NCBI RefSeq assembly: GCF_000293885.2
Contig: NZ_CP010945.1
Coordinates: forward strand, 3,616,001 to 3,680,000
Source: Pseudomonas fluorescens NCIMB 11764
GTDB lineage: Bacteria > Pseudomonadota > Gammaproteobacteria > Pseudomonadales > Pseudomonadaceae
Reading direction: 5' to 3'
Length of the DNA: 64,000 bases
Within the stretch, counting starts at the first letter, position 1. Every line of letters starts with the position of its first letter. A program made the position numbers and the translations under genes. Below are positions 43,795-53,071 of the stretch, piece after piece. The notes below the pieces were generated by a model. It was not told the DNA's origin, did no database searches, and saw only the letters and a list, made by a program, of their open reading frames with translations.

Positions 43795-44547
43795 ATGGAA
43801 TTCCAGGTTGATCAGTTGCGTAGCGCACGCCACGTCGTGGTGTTTAGCGGCGCAGGCATTTCTGCAGAAAGTGGCATCCCGACATTTCGCGATGCCTTGA
43901 CCGGCCTGTGGGAAAACTTCGCCCCCGCTGCACTGGCCACAGCCCAAGCGTTCCGCAATGACCCCGCCCTCGTATGGGGTTGGTACGAGTGGCGACGTGC
44001 CAAGGTCCTTGGCGCACAACCGAACGCTGCGCACCGGGCCATCGCCGCATTGGCTCGTCGCGTGCCCATGCTCACCGTCGTCACCCAGAACGTTGATGAT
44101 TTGCTAGAGCGCGCCGGCTGTTGTGATGTCTTGCATCTGCACGGAAGTCTGAGTTCACCGCGCTGCTTTGCCTGTGCGCGACCGTATACGTTCAGCGCGG
44201 ACCCACTCGATGAGCCGCAAGGCGGGCGCCGCATCGAGCCGCCGCGCTGCAGGCATTGCAATGGAAAAGTGCGACCAGGAGTGGTCTGGTTTGGCGAGTC
44301 GCTGCCCGATGATGTGTGGCGCAAGGCCGTGTCGGCAGCGAAGGACTGTGATGTGCTGCTTTCGATCGGCACGTCCGGTCTGGTGCAACCAGCGGCCGAG
44401 ATCCCTCGGATTGCCTTGCAACATGGCGCGCAGGTGCTGCACATCAATTTGCAGCCTGAGCCTGTAAAAGGGGATCGCGAATTCAGCTTGGCGGGCAGAG
44501 CGGCAGAGGTTCTGCCGCGGTTGGTCGAGGAGGTCTTCGCAGAGTAG
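43795..44547 (+). CDS. Sir2-family NAD-dependent deacylase
   Basis: 250 residues from ATG 43795, chosen because AAGAGG lies 5 bases before it; ATG 43780 is in frame. Complete sirtuin: VVVFSGAGISAESGIPTFRD (NAD pocket), VVTQNVDDLLERAG, catalytic His in HLHGS, two zinc CxxC pairs (CFAC and CRHC), GVVWFGESLP, and SIGTSGLVQPAAE. It looks like a normal CobB-type deacylase and not a Sir2/TIR-type NADase fused to defence domains. It begins 53 bp after the unknown gene on the same strand, so the two may be co-transcribed. Confidence 0.93.
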   Translation: MEFQVDQLRSARHVVVFSGAGISAESGIPTFRDALTGLWENFAPAALATAQAFRNDPALVWGWYEWRRAKVLGAQPNAAHRAIAALARRVPMLTVVTQNVDDLLERAGCCDVLHLHGSLSSPRCFACARPYTFSADPLDEPQGGRRIEPPRCRHCNGKVRPGVVWFGESLPDDVWRKAVSAAKDCDVLLSIGTSGLVQPAAEIPRIALQHGAQVLHINLQPEPVKGDREFSLAGRAAEVLPRLVEEVFAE

Positions 44548-44568
44548 GTCCAATCGCCTACATTCCGC

Positions 44569-44763
44569 TCAATGAACGAAACCTATGGGGTGCTGCAGCC
44601 CCTTGGACTTCAGTCGACATTCCGCCTGATATTCCTGTGTCATTTCTTGCCATTCTTATGAATATTCGTCCAACTCATCCTTATCAATGCCATACGTATC
44701 CATCATCCACTGACGCATACGGTCATTTTCAAGCTCCATCATGTGATCCTTGGCACGTCCCAT
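44569..44763 (-). pseudogene. Small acidic protein with an in-frame stop
   Basis: ATG 44763 has AGGAG 6 bases upstream. The frame reads MGRAKDHMMELENDRMRQWM, then MDTYGIDKDELDEYS, and stops at TAA (44656-44658) after 35 residues. The same frame continues without interruption with EWQEMTQEYQAECRLKSKG and LQHPIGFVH to TGA at 44569. The likely history is a 64-residue protein with a nonsense mutation. Family unknown. Confidence 0.55.
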
Positions 44764-45005
44764 ACTTCGCTCCTGATTCAGTTAAGAGATGAAGCCAGAC
44801 CTGGTAGGATCTGGTTAAATTCGTCCTACACTGTCCTTATCGCGTCATAGAAACGCGGATCGCCCGACAGAATCACCCCCATCTGTAGCGTCATCATGTT
44901 CAGACCATTGCAGTTCCTCAGCACGTACTGAACCAGCACTGCCGGATGGACAAGTGCCGTAAACGCTTTATAAAGCCTTCGAAAGTCAAAAAGGAGGGGC
45001 TGCAT

Positions 45006-46316
45006 TCAGTCCCAGTAACCCCGCTCATAGTAATCATCGATATCGCTTTCGAGCTGACCCTTGATCACCCTCGTATCCTTCGTCTTGACCTTCACCTGCT
45101 CGATCTCGTGAACCATCAATGACTCGGGTACAAACTCAATTGCGGAATCAGGTTGCTCACCTACCCACGGCAAATGGCCGTATTCATCAACAACAGGCAG
45201 AAGCGGATCAGGCGATATAGCCTGCGAAAACAGCACAATGTTTTTGCCTCGTTCATGCTTGTTCTGCGCAGACGCAAAAATAACGGCATCAATGGGCGGG
45301 GAATGTTGAGTGGCAAGGTACTCAGCGATCACCTGAGTTTGTAGGTACTCATGGTCCTGACCAGGTACCACAGGGCGACTGATGATGCTGTGGAAACTCT
45401 TCAAAAACTGCCGCCGTTCAATTTTTCGGCGATAGTCCGGTTCAAAGTAACTTATGACTTTCCTGTCGTAGGCATCCTCCAGCGCTGTGAAGTCGAATAC
45501 TCGTATTTCTTTGGTGAGTTTGAACTCGCCACTGATGACTTTCCCACCGACGGGTGGCCTGAGCTCAGCGATGCACGTTTCACGTTCAAAGGCACCATAG
45601 AACACTGGAACACCCGCAGGACTCATCCGCCCGGCAGGCGCTAACTCTTTCGGAGGCGCTGCTAACTGCTTAGTGGGATCAGCAAAAATGGCCGAACTAC
45701 GGTCCTTCGGTGGCGTACAGTCTCGCGCACGAAAAATCGGCTTGCTCTCGGTGGGATTTAGCGGACGAACGACACCAGGGCCAGAGCCCCATACCTGGTA
45801 ATCGTCGATTCCCTCAAACAGCCACTCCAGAAATTCTCTGGCCTTGTGATTGAAGAAACGGCTCTTATGCATCAATCCGTTTCGAAAATCGAGCCAGTTT
45901 TCCTCTACGTCAACTGGTACCCATACTCTTCGTTCATAGGCACCCTCATCAAAGAACCCTTCGTTGCCTGGCGACTGGCTTACCAGCGTACCCAGCACGT
46001 AGTCGATGACCGAATTGCTCTCTTCATGAATTTGCAGGATCTCTCTTACGTAGTAACTGAGCGACTCACCCCGTCGTTCGGTATAGCTCATTCGATCCCT
46101 TTCAATGTCCCAGACATCGAATAAATCACCAGGCGCTACGTTTGTCAGAAGTATCTCGGCTATATCATCGGATAATGTCTCTAGCTCAATGGAAAACCGG
46201 TATTCCCCACAGTTCAAACATTTGCCCTTCACCCCTGAACCTACAATCCTCTGCTTCAAATAGTGATCCCCCACACACTCAAAGCAAATCGACTCTAGCA
46301 ACTTGTCCGTTTTCAT
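45006..46316 (-). CDS. HEPN/RES-NTD plus RES-domain protein (NAD-degrading toxin candidate)
   Basis: 436 residues. Zinc knuckle at the N-terminus (C11, C14, C33, C36), a helical HEPN/RES N-terminal domain (about 40-180), then a RES domain (about 190-410) with PIFRARDC, FYGAFERETCIAELRPPVGG and EYLQTQVIAEYL. RES proteins are toxins that break NAD+ by phosphorolysis and usually have an Xre-type antitoxin upstream. None is adjacent here, so the zinc/HEPN part may itself control activity. AAAGGTG precedes the ATG. The next gene on this strand is about 400 bp upstream. Confidence 0.85.
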   Translation of the reverse strand: MKTDKLLESICFECVGDHYLKQRIVGSGVKGKCLNCGEYRFSIELETLSDDIAEILLTNVAPGDLFDVWDIERDRMSYTERRGESLSYYVREILQIHEESNSVIDYVLGTLVSQSPGNEGFFDEGAYERRVWVPVDVEENWLDFRNGLMHKSRFFNHKAREFLEWLFEGIDDYQVWGSGPGVVRPLNPTESKPIFRARDCTPPKDRSSAIFADPTKQLAAPPKELAPAGRMSPAGVPVFYGAFERETCIAELRPPVGGKVISGEFKLTKEIRVFDFTALEDAYDRKVISYFEPDYRRKIERRQFLKSFHSIISRPVVPGQDHEYLQTQVIAEYLATQHSPPIDAVIFASAQNKHERGKNIVLFSQAISPDPLLPVVDEYGHLPWVGEQPDSAIEFVPESLMVHEIEQVKVKTKDTRVIKGQLESDIDDYYERGYWD

Positions 46317-46485
46317 CGTCCGACACCTTTAGATTTTGACGCTCGCGGGCATAGCTGGATGATCGCATCCATAGCCCACTGAACCAAGACGCCTTAATCC
46401 CCAGGGTGACTCTGAACACTCTTTAAACCCGATTAAAAGCCCAGGGTCACCCACTGGCCCGGGCTGTGCGCATTCGGTATTTATC

Positions 46486-46707
46486 TCAGTACTGAACAAC
46501 ATCAGCCGCGCTGTAATCATCAGCCTCGACCCACCTCCCAAGGCCCATCCCGAGCGCAAGATCATCATCGTTAAAGCCGTGCCGGCCGAGAAGATTTCGG
46601 TGTCCGCCAAGCTGCAGCAGCAGTTGGAGACACCACTTGCGCGAGAGCGGACAGGTGTCGGCTGCACGCTGGTCATCGGCGGTGAATGGAGTGAGAGTGG
46701 TACGCAT
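46486..46707 (-). CDS. Small protein of unknown function
   Basis: 73 residues starting MRTTLTPFTADDQRAADTCP, with AGGACA about 7 bases before the ATG. Mixed alpha-helical sequence (WCLQLLLQLGGHRNLLGRHG) and acidic end; no signal or motif. It lies between the RES gene and the HEPN gene on the same strand. It could be a partner of either, for instance an antitoxin; this is only positional. Confidence 0.5.
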   Translation of the reverse strand: MRTTLTPFTADDQRAADTCPLSRKWCLQLLLQLGGHRNLLGRHGFNDDDLALGMGLGRWVEADDYSAADVVQY

Positions 46708-46886
46708 AGGAAGTGTCCTGACACTGAAGAGAGGACAGGGTAGAGGCGAGAATGGTCAGAATGCGTCGTGAGCTGAAACTCCAATGACGCGCCTTTGTTT
46801 TCAGCAATCGAACGAGTCGATAGTGACCATGGCCCGGCTGGTTCAGACGGGCCATGGTGATCAAAGTAGGATCTTTGTGGTTTTTC

Positions 46887-47534
46887 CTAAGCAACCACTG
46901 GATAACAGGCATCACCCCATAGCGTTTCCGGGTTATCTAGCATCAGCAAAATAATCACCGGCACCAGCTTGCCGAGAAGGTTCGAGCAGTCGCGCAACTG
47001 ATCTCGATTCACACTGCTGTTCCAGGTTGCGCCCCCATGCATTACCTGATTACGCAATGTATAAATTCGATTGAACAGAACACCGAGTACTGCTGGGGTA
47101 TTGCGGTTGGCCAAGGCTTGCTGTGCTGCTCGCCGACCGCTGGCAAAGCGCTCGGTCCATTGTTGTTCGCTGATCTTGCCGTTCTGGTTATCCCAGAAAC
47201 TCTGGAACACATAGGGGTTGTCCAGTAGCGCGCGAATGCTGCCAGAGAACTCCGACCAGACCAGATTTTCGATCAGGTTGGCAGTGTCGAGCGCGCACAG
47301 TTTGTCCAGGAACGCCTTGAATGTGGACTGCTCGGAAAGGCGGTATTGCTCGTCAATATCGGTGGCGTAGGCGGAGTTGAAGGCGATCCACAGGAAGATA
47401 AAGCGCCCGTCGACATCGTCAGCTTGCTCGGCACGATTGAGCCAACTCAGCGCGCGATGAACACGCAAGGTGAGGTTGGGATGATGGCTTTCGCGTTCCT
47501 GGCGATGACGGGTCTTGAGTGCTTGATGGTCCAT
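46887..47534 (-). CDS. HEPN-family protein with RNxxxH motif
   Basis: 215 residues from ATG 47534 (AAGGAT upstream; the longer frame to 47570 has no better site). All-helical; the pattern RFIFLWIAFNSAYATDIDEQ and the late motif LRNQVMHGGATW (RNxxxH: Arg, Asn, His near residues 160-166) are the marks of HEPN ribonucleases. Such proteins cleave RNA in abortive defence and toxin-antitoxin systems. No MNT nucleotidyltransferase partner is next to it; the divergent gene is the large RecB-like nuclease/helicase. Confidence 0.8.
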   Translation of the reverse strand: MDHQALKTRHRQERESHHPNLTLRVHRALSWLNRAEQADDVDGRFIFLWIAFNSAYATDIDEQYRLSEQSTFKAFLDKLCALDTANLIENLVWSEFSGSIRALLDNPYVFQSFWDNQNGKISEQQWTERFASGRRAAQQALANRNTPAVLGVLFNRIYTLRNQVMHGGATWNSSVNRDQLRDCSNLLGKLVPVIILLMLDNPETLWGDACYPVVA

Positions 47535-47911
47535 GGGGGGCCGATCCTTGAGGTCGTGGGCAGTACGCAAATAAATTGGAAGCGTCTGAAAACTTTACGT
47601 GTTTTTTGATTAAGCCCTGGCGTGGGTTGAGAAGTATCGATCTAGAGCCTGAGAACCTGCTCCATTTGTTTACCTGTACGGACAAACAACATGGACGGAG
47701 GCTGTGTTTTTACTTAGGGTATGGCCATTCGATATTACCCGCAAGGTGGTCTGCATCAAGCGCGAACAGTTCCTGGCTCAACCTGTAACTGAGTCCTTTA
47801 TAGCTTGGTTTGTAGCAGTTTTTTCGCGGATGTTCGCTCGACGCCTGACTCACACACGACATTTAATCAGCGTGAAGCGTTCCTGGACGCTTCACCGGAC
47901 TGGAAGCGACC
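47535..47911. promoter_or_regulatory. Intergenic region between HEPN gene and nuclease/helicase
   Basis: No gene is recognised in these 377 bp. It should contain the promoters of the divergent HEPN gene and nuclease/helicase gene. Short frames on both strands lack plausible starts and family resemblance. Confidence 0.4.
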
Positions 47912-50900
47912 ATGCAAACCCGAAACGGAATTCAGCTGTACTCTGCCTCAGATATTTGCGGTTTTCTTGAGTGCCAGCACCTGACGGCGCTAGACCTTCA
48001 GAACCTTGTCATGCCTATGGAAAAAGCCGCGGCAAGCGATCAGAACCGACTGATACAGGACAAGGGCTTGGCCCACGAGGCGGCCTTTTTCGAGCGGCTC
48101 AAAAGCGAAAATGCCAACGTAGTCGACATTGCCGAGGGCAATCCGAGTTTCGCGCGCCGGGTGGAACTTACCATCCAGGCCATGAAGGCCGGCGCCGATA
48201 TCATCTTTCAGGCGTCGCTTCAGGAAGGCGCCTTTATTGGCCATGCCGACTTCCTGCGCAAGGTGCCGCGAGAGTCGGCGCTGGGCGACCACAGCTATGA
48301 GGTGATCGACACCAAGCTGGCGAAAACGGCCACGGCCAAGTTTCTTGTGCAGGTTGCGCTTTACTCGCGAATGCTGATCTCGATCCAGAGCGTACAGCCA
48401 CAGTTCATGTACGTCGTACTCGGTGATGCTGCGCGTACCGAGCAGGCATTTCGGGTGACCGACTACGCCGATTATCTGGAACATGTGCTGCAGCGTTTCG
48501 ATGCGTTCGTGAACAGTGCCGAACCGCCAGTCACCTACCCCGAACCGTGCGGGCATTGTGGGTTCTGCGCCTGGCGTGATCGCTGCGACGAACAACGACA
48601 GCAGGACGATCACCTCTCGGCGGTAGCGGGAATCAGCCGTTCGCAAATCAAGAAGTTACAGAGTGCCGGCGTGACCACATTGCACCAGCTGGCGGACAGT
48701 CCCGACGAGCTGCGCATCCCGAAATTGCAGACAGAGTCGTTGAGCAAGTTGCGACATCAGGCGCGGTTGCAGTTCAAGGGGCGCTCCAGTGATGTCCCGT
48801 TGTTCGAGCTCCTGCCTGTCTTGGGTGAACGGCGTGGTTTCCATCGGATGCCCAAGGCGGTCGACGGTGATCTGTTCTTCGACATGGAGGGCAATCCGCT
48901 GGAAGAGGGTGGGCTGGAATACCTCTTCGGGCTTTACATCGACGAGGATGGGCAGCGAACCTTCAAACCGTTCTGGGCGCATACCCGGGAAGAAGAAAAG
49001 GTCGCCTTCGAGCAATTCATCGACTGGGTCATTGGCCATCTCAAGCGTTACCCCGACGCACATATTTACCACTACGCCAGCTATGAAGAGACGGCCATCA
49101 AGCGCCTGATGAGCCAGCACGGGACGCGTGAAGCACAAGTGGACTGGTTGCTGCGCAACGGCAAGCTGATCGATCTGTACAAGGTTGTGCGCGAAGCGAT
49201 CCGGGTGTCCGAACCCAGCTACTCGATCAAGAATATCGAGCACTTTTACATGGATCAGCGCGGCGGCGACGTCACCAATGCCGGCGCGAGCATCGTGTTT
49301 TATGAGCGGTGGAAAGAGACCGGCGAATCGAAGTTGCTTGAGCAGATCGAGCGATACAACGAAGACGATGTGCTATCCACCTATCTTCTGCGTAAGTGGC
49401 TGTTGGAAATCAAGCCGTCGGATGCAGGCGCTTTTCTCGGGTCTGAAGCCGAAAGCGAGAAATCCATGGCGGAGCAAAAAGAGATTGAGATTCGCCTGGA
49501 AGATTATCGCGATCGTTTGCTGGGGGGTATGTGCACCGACGAAGAGGCCATGTGTGACGAGGATCAGGTCACGTTGCTCACCTTCCAGTTGCTCGACTTC
49601 CACCGCCGCGCAGATAAGCCGACGTGGTGGCAGCTGTTCAGCCGTCAGGACATGACAACCGAAGAACTGCTGGAAGATATCGAGAGTCTGGCCGGATTGC
49701 AGCGTACAAAAACACTGCCAAAACCGATCAATCGGTCTTATCTGTATGAGTACAGTTTCGAACCTCAAGAAACCAAAATGCGTACAGGTTCTCAGGGCGT
49801 CATCACCGAGTCCCTGGCCAGCGTACAGCTGGTTAATCTGGACCATGACAACGGTCTGGCGACATTCAAGGCTACCGAGAGAAATGCACCGCCTGATTAC
49901 TTCGACATGATTCCCGGGAGGCCGATCCCGTCTACTTCGCTGCGCAAGGCGTTGTTCCGTTATGCCGACAGCCTCTTGGCCGGCGAACAGCGCTTCCAGG
50001 CGGTTGCGGACTTTCTGCATCGACGCGCTCCGCGGGTGAAGGGCGTCAAGTCGGGTGCACCACTGCTTGATTCAAGTCTGCCTTCGATTGATGCCATCAA
50101 GCAGGTGGTGCGAAACCTCGAAAACAGCGTGCTTTTTATTCAGGGGCCGCCCGGTGCCGGCAAGACCTACACCGGCTCGCACGTCATCGTTGATTTGCTC
50201 AAGGCGGGCAAGCGCATCGGCGTAACTTCAAACTCGCACCACGCCATAAATAACCTGCTGGCTGCCGTTGAAACTCGTGCGCAGGAAGAGGGGTGCACTT
50301 TCACGGGATTGAAAAAATCTTCGGAGGGCGAAGGCACCGAGTTCACCGGCCGCTGCATCCGTTCCATCGAGGAAAAACAGCAGTTCCTCGATGCCTGGGG
50401 GCCGAACATTGACTTGACGGCCGGCACCGCCTGGCTATTCGCCGATGACACCTTTACCGAGCAACTGGATTATCTGTTCATCGACGAGGCTGGTCAGGTG
50501 AGTGTGGCGAACCTGGTCACGATGGGCCTGGCTGCGCGCAACATCGTCTTGATGGGCGACCAAATGCAATTGTCGCAGCCGGTGCAAGGCGTGCATCCGG
50601 GCCGCTCAGGGGATTCCATCCTCGACTATCTGCTGGACGGCACGCCTACTATCGCACCTGATCGCGGCGTGTTCCTGGCGCAAACCTGGCGGATGCACCC
50701 CAACGTGTGCTCGTTCATTTCGCAAGCCGTGTACGAAGGGCAACTTTCTTCGGCGCCAGGCACCGAGCGACGGGTGTTGTTACTGGATGGCCAGCGACCT
50801 GAGGTGCCGAAGAGCGGGCTAATGTTTTGCCCTGTGACGCACGATGGCAACAGCCAGAGTTCGGACGAAGAAGCGGCGCAAGTCAAAGCGCTTTTTGCGT

Positions 50901-51313
50901 ACTTCTTGCGGCAGCGTTATGTGGATAACAAGGGTGTCGATCATGCGATGTGCATCGAAAACATCCTGGTAGTCGCTCCCTATAACCTGCAAGTGCAGTT
51001 GTTGAAACAGGTGCTGCCAGCGGGCGCTCGTGTCGGTACTGTGGATAAGTTTCAGGGGCAGGAAGCGGAGATTGTCATCGTATCGATGGCGACCTCGAAT
51101 GAAGACTATTTGCCCAGAGACATTGGCTTCCTGTACTCGAAAAATCGCTTGAATGTGGCCGTCAGCCGGGCGAAATCGCTGGCCTGTATCGTCGCCAGCC
51201 CCGATCTAACTGCCATACGCTGCCTGACTCCGCACGACATGAGCCTGGTCAACGGTTTGTGCATGGCTGTCAGGTACGGGACGGCTGCCAATGCTCTCGC
51301 CCGGTGTGAGTAG
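47912..51313 (+). CDS. TM0106-type RecB-like nuclease fused to SF1 (UPF1-like) helicase
   Basis: 1133 residues. N-terminal RecB-like PD-(D/E)XK nuclease (residues 1-230; YEVIDTKLAKTATAKFLVQV carries the Asp and Lys) with a four-Cys cluster CGHCGFCAWRDRC (213-225) that probably binds Fe-S. Then an HhH-like stretch (VAGISRSQIKKLQSAGVTTL), an RNase H-like exonuclease-type domain (DLFFDMEGNPLEEGG near 325, YNEDDVLSTYLL near 475), and a DNA2/NAM7-type helicase with Walker A GPPGAGKT (745-752) and Walker B DEAG (near 857). Architecture fits DNA end processing or a defence nuclease. GGAAG precedes the ATG. Confidence 0.9.
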   Translation: MQTRNGIQLYSASDICGFLECQHLTALDLQNLVMPMEKAAASDQNRLIQDKGLAHEAAFFERLKSENANVVDIAEGNPSFARRVELTIQAMKAGADIIFQASLQEGAFIGHADFLRKVPRESALGDHSYEVIDTKLAKTATAKFLVQVALYSRMLISIQSVQPQFMYVVLGDAARTEQAFRVTDYADYLEHVLQRFDAFVNSAEPPVTYPEPCGHCGFCAWRDRCDEQRQQDDHLSAVAGISRSQIKKLQSAGVTTLHQLADSPDELRIPKLQTESLSKLRHQARLQFKGRSSDVPLFELLPVLGERRGFHRMPKAVDGDLFFDMEGNPLEEGGLEYLFGLYIDEDGQRTFKPFWAHTREEEKVAFEQFIDWVIGHLKRYPDAHIYHYASYEETAIKRLMSQHGTREAQVDWLLRNGKLIDLYKVVREAIRVSEPSYSIKNIEHFYMDQRGGDVTNAGASIVFYERWKETGESKLLEQIERYNEDDVLSTYLLRKWLLEIKPSDAGAFLGSEAESEKSMAEQKEIEIRLEDYRDRLLGGMCTDEEAMCDEDQVTLLTFQLLDFHRRADKPTWWQLFSRQDMTTEELLEDIESLAGLQRTKTLPKPINRSYLYEYSFEPQETKMRTGSQGVITESLASVQLVNLDHDNGLATFKATERNAPPDYFDMIPGRPIPSTSLRKALFRYADSLLAGEQRFQAVADFLHRRAPRVKGVKSGAPLLDSSLPSIDAIKQVVRNLENSVLFIQGPPGAGKTYTGSHVIVDLLKAGKRIGVTSNSHHAINNLLAAVETRAQEEGCTFTGLKKSSEGEGTEFTGRCIRSIEEKQQFLDAWGPNIDLTAGTAWLFADDTFTEQLDYLFIDEAGQVSVANLVTMGLAARNIVLMGDQMQLSQPVQGVHPGRSGDSILDYLLDGTPTIAPDRGVFLAQTWRMHPNVCSFISQAVYEGQLSSAPGTERRVLLLDGQRPEVPKSGLMFCPVTHDGNSQSSDEEAAQVKALFAYFLRQRYVDNKGVDHAMCIENILVVAPYNLQVQLLKQVLPAGARVGTVDKFQGQEAEIVIVSMATSNEDYLPRDIGFLYSKNRLNVAVSRAKSLACIVASPDLTAIRCLTPHDMSLVNGLCMAVRYGTAANALARCE

Positions 51314-51358
51314 TGCCATCAAGGGTTTTGTCATCTATCCGCAACAGGGAAGACAGTA

Positions 51359-52027
51359 ATGCCATACACGCCCGCTTTGCTTCCTCTGCTGCAGAAGGCT
51401 TTGGCCTCGACGAGCTTTTGCGTTGATGACATGGAGGGGCTCGGCTTGGGGGACTGGCACGCGTCAGTGCTTCTCGACAATACGCAGTATCTGTCGTCGT
51501 TTGATCCGCTGGCGTTCAATGACCGGAATCTTGTGGGGGACACCCCACTGGACATCGCCTATCGGCTGAACCGAATCGCCCTGATCGAGAAGCTGGAGGC
51601 ACTCGGTGCCTTGGGGGACAAGCAACTGCGGGACTGGAAAGGCCTCGGCAGCTTCATGCCGCACGATAAATACATGCATCTTCCCGCCAGGCAGGGAAAA
51701 ATAAAAACTCTTGAAACGCGTTTCCGGCTAGGCGGGAGTCTCAACCATCGTGATGTGGGCGGAAATACGCCTATCCATTGGCTCGCAATAAACGGCCACC
51801 TCAAGGCCGTCAAGTACTTCACTGATAACTACAATATGTTCGAACTTGATATGAACGCGAAGAACAACGAGGGCAATACCGCTCGAAATCTGGCCATCCT
51901 CTATGGCCATAACGACATCGCTGAGCAACTGCTGATCCGGGAGATCAACAACTGCATCAGCGCTGCGCGTCTCTGGCACGAGATGTCGGCCGGGTGGACA
52001 TGGATGTTGCCGAGTCGAAACGCCTGA
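51359..52027 (+). CDS. Ankyrin-repeat protein
   Basis: 222 residues. Two or three ankyrin units are visible: VGDTPLDIAYRLNRIALIEK, VGGNTPIHWLAINGHLKAVK and EGNTARNLAILYGHNDIAEQ. No signal peptide. It starts 45 bp after the nuclease/helicase gene with AGGGAAG before the ATG, so it is likely in one operon and may be an inhibitor or adaptor, as ankyrin proteins often are. It converges on the WYL gene at 52077. Confidence 0.85.
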   Translation: MPYTPALLPLLQKALASTSFCVDDMEGLGLGDWHASVLLDNTQYLSSFDPLAFNDRNLVGDTPLDIAYRLNRIALIEKLEALGALGDKQLRDWKGLGSFMPHDKYMHLPARQGKIKTLETRFRLGGSLNHRDVGGNTPIHWLAINGHLKAVKYFTDNYNMFELDMNAKNNEGNTARNLAILYGHNDIAEQLLIREINNCISAARLWHEMSAGWTWMLPSRNA

Positions 52028-52076
52028 CAGACAGCGATCGACTCGGGGCACACGCCTTCGCCCAAAGGATTGAGGA

Positions 52077-52952
52077 TCAGTCATGCATGAGCCACGGGCG
52101 CAACTCCTTGAGGTTGGTTGCCACGATTTGCTGTGCCTCGGGGTTAGTAGCCTGGTTTCTCGGGTCGATCTGATAGCGTTGCAATACGTACTTCACCAGC
52201 GCCCTGCGACTGGGCACCACGAGCTGCCCATCAATCATACCGAAGTCGGTTTCGATGATTGACTTCTGTGCCGCGTTCAATCGCCCATCGGCTGCAAAGA
52301 TGACCGGTATCTCGGTGTTCCAGTCGTCATCCAGCTCACGAGTATTTGGCGATTCGTCGAGCAGATCCGGCTGGCCTCGCAGTCGGCTGAGCACAAAGTC
52401 GCGGAACTGACCATTCTTCTCGCAGTAAGCACGAACGTGCCAGCGCATACCGGTGTAGACCAGCGTGTGCGGGGCTATAAGGCGAATTTCCACGTTAGGG
52501 GTGTTGAGCGACACATACTCGGTTTCCAAGCGCAGGCCATCGCGACAGGCCTTGAGCAATGGGCGCAGGACCTCCGGTCGAATCGGGCGATCCGGGACTT
52601 CCAGCACCTTGGTGTGGGCGTAGGCGAGGGCTAGCCCATCGATGTGCGGGGCGCGTTCGTTGTTCTGGTAAAGCAGGTGCAAATAGGCGCTGGCGCTGTC
52701 GTCGATGAACAGCGGCTTGAACGTCTTGCTGGGCACGTAGCCTTTTATTTTTTTGTCATATGTAAGATTTTTAGGCGCATGTTCTGTGATGTAGGTGTTG
52801 ATGTCCTTGGACGCCTGCTGACGGCTGATGCCGAAGCTCTGCATCAAGTGTCCCGTGGTCAATCGGCCCTCCCACCAGGCAACGGTCTCAATCAAGCGAT
52901 AGCGAAGTGCCAGATCCCAGCGGACCTGTTCGATGGACTGCTTGCGTTTCAT
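52077..52952 (-). CDS. Second BrxR-like WYL regulator
   Basis: 291 residues. Same layout as brxR: winged helix (LALRYRLIETVAWWEGRLTT, SFGISRQQASKDINTYITEH), WYL core (LRLETEYVSLNTPNVEIRLI, LVYTGMRWHVRAYCEKNGQF then RDFVLSRLRG) and a WCX-like tail (VVPSRRALVKYVLQRYQIDP). GGAGAGGGT directly precedes the ATG. It is divergent from a five-gene set starting at 53072. BrxR-type repressors commonly stand at the edge of defence loci, so it probably represses that set until infection. Confidence 0.87.
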   Translation of the reverse strand: MKRKQSIEQVRWDLALRYRLIETVAWWEGRLTTGHLMQSFGISRQQASKDINTYITEHAPKNLTYDKKIKGYVPSKTFKPLFIDDSASAYLHLLYQNNERAPHIDGLALAYAHTKVLEVPDRPIRPEVLRPLLKACRDGLRLETEYVSLNTPNVEIRLIAPHTLVYTGMRWHVRAYCEKNGQFRDFVLSRLRGQPDLLDESPNTRELDDDWNTEIPVIFAADGRLNAAQKSIIETDFGMIDGQLVVPSRRALVKYVLQRYQIDPRNQATNPEAQQIVATNLKELRPWLMHD

Positions 52953-53071
52953 ACCCTCTCCATGTGCGCGAATTCTTTACCTGTATAAGTCTACATTCTA
53001 GACCCGTCGTTAAACACTACATATCGTGTGTCTGTCTTCAAAATGAATTGAAGTCACGAAAGGAAGTGGAC

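Noticed and set aside
43795..44547. Sir2 as a dedicated Thoeris/DSR-type defence NADase
   Set aside because: The protein has the zinc CxxC pairs and size of ordinary CobB-type deacylases and no fused sensor domain. A defence role remains only positional.
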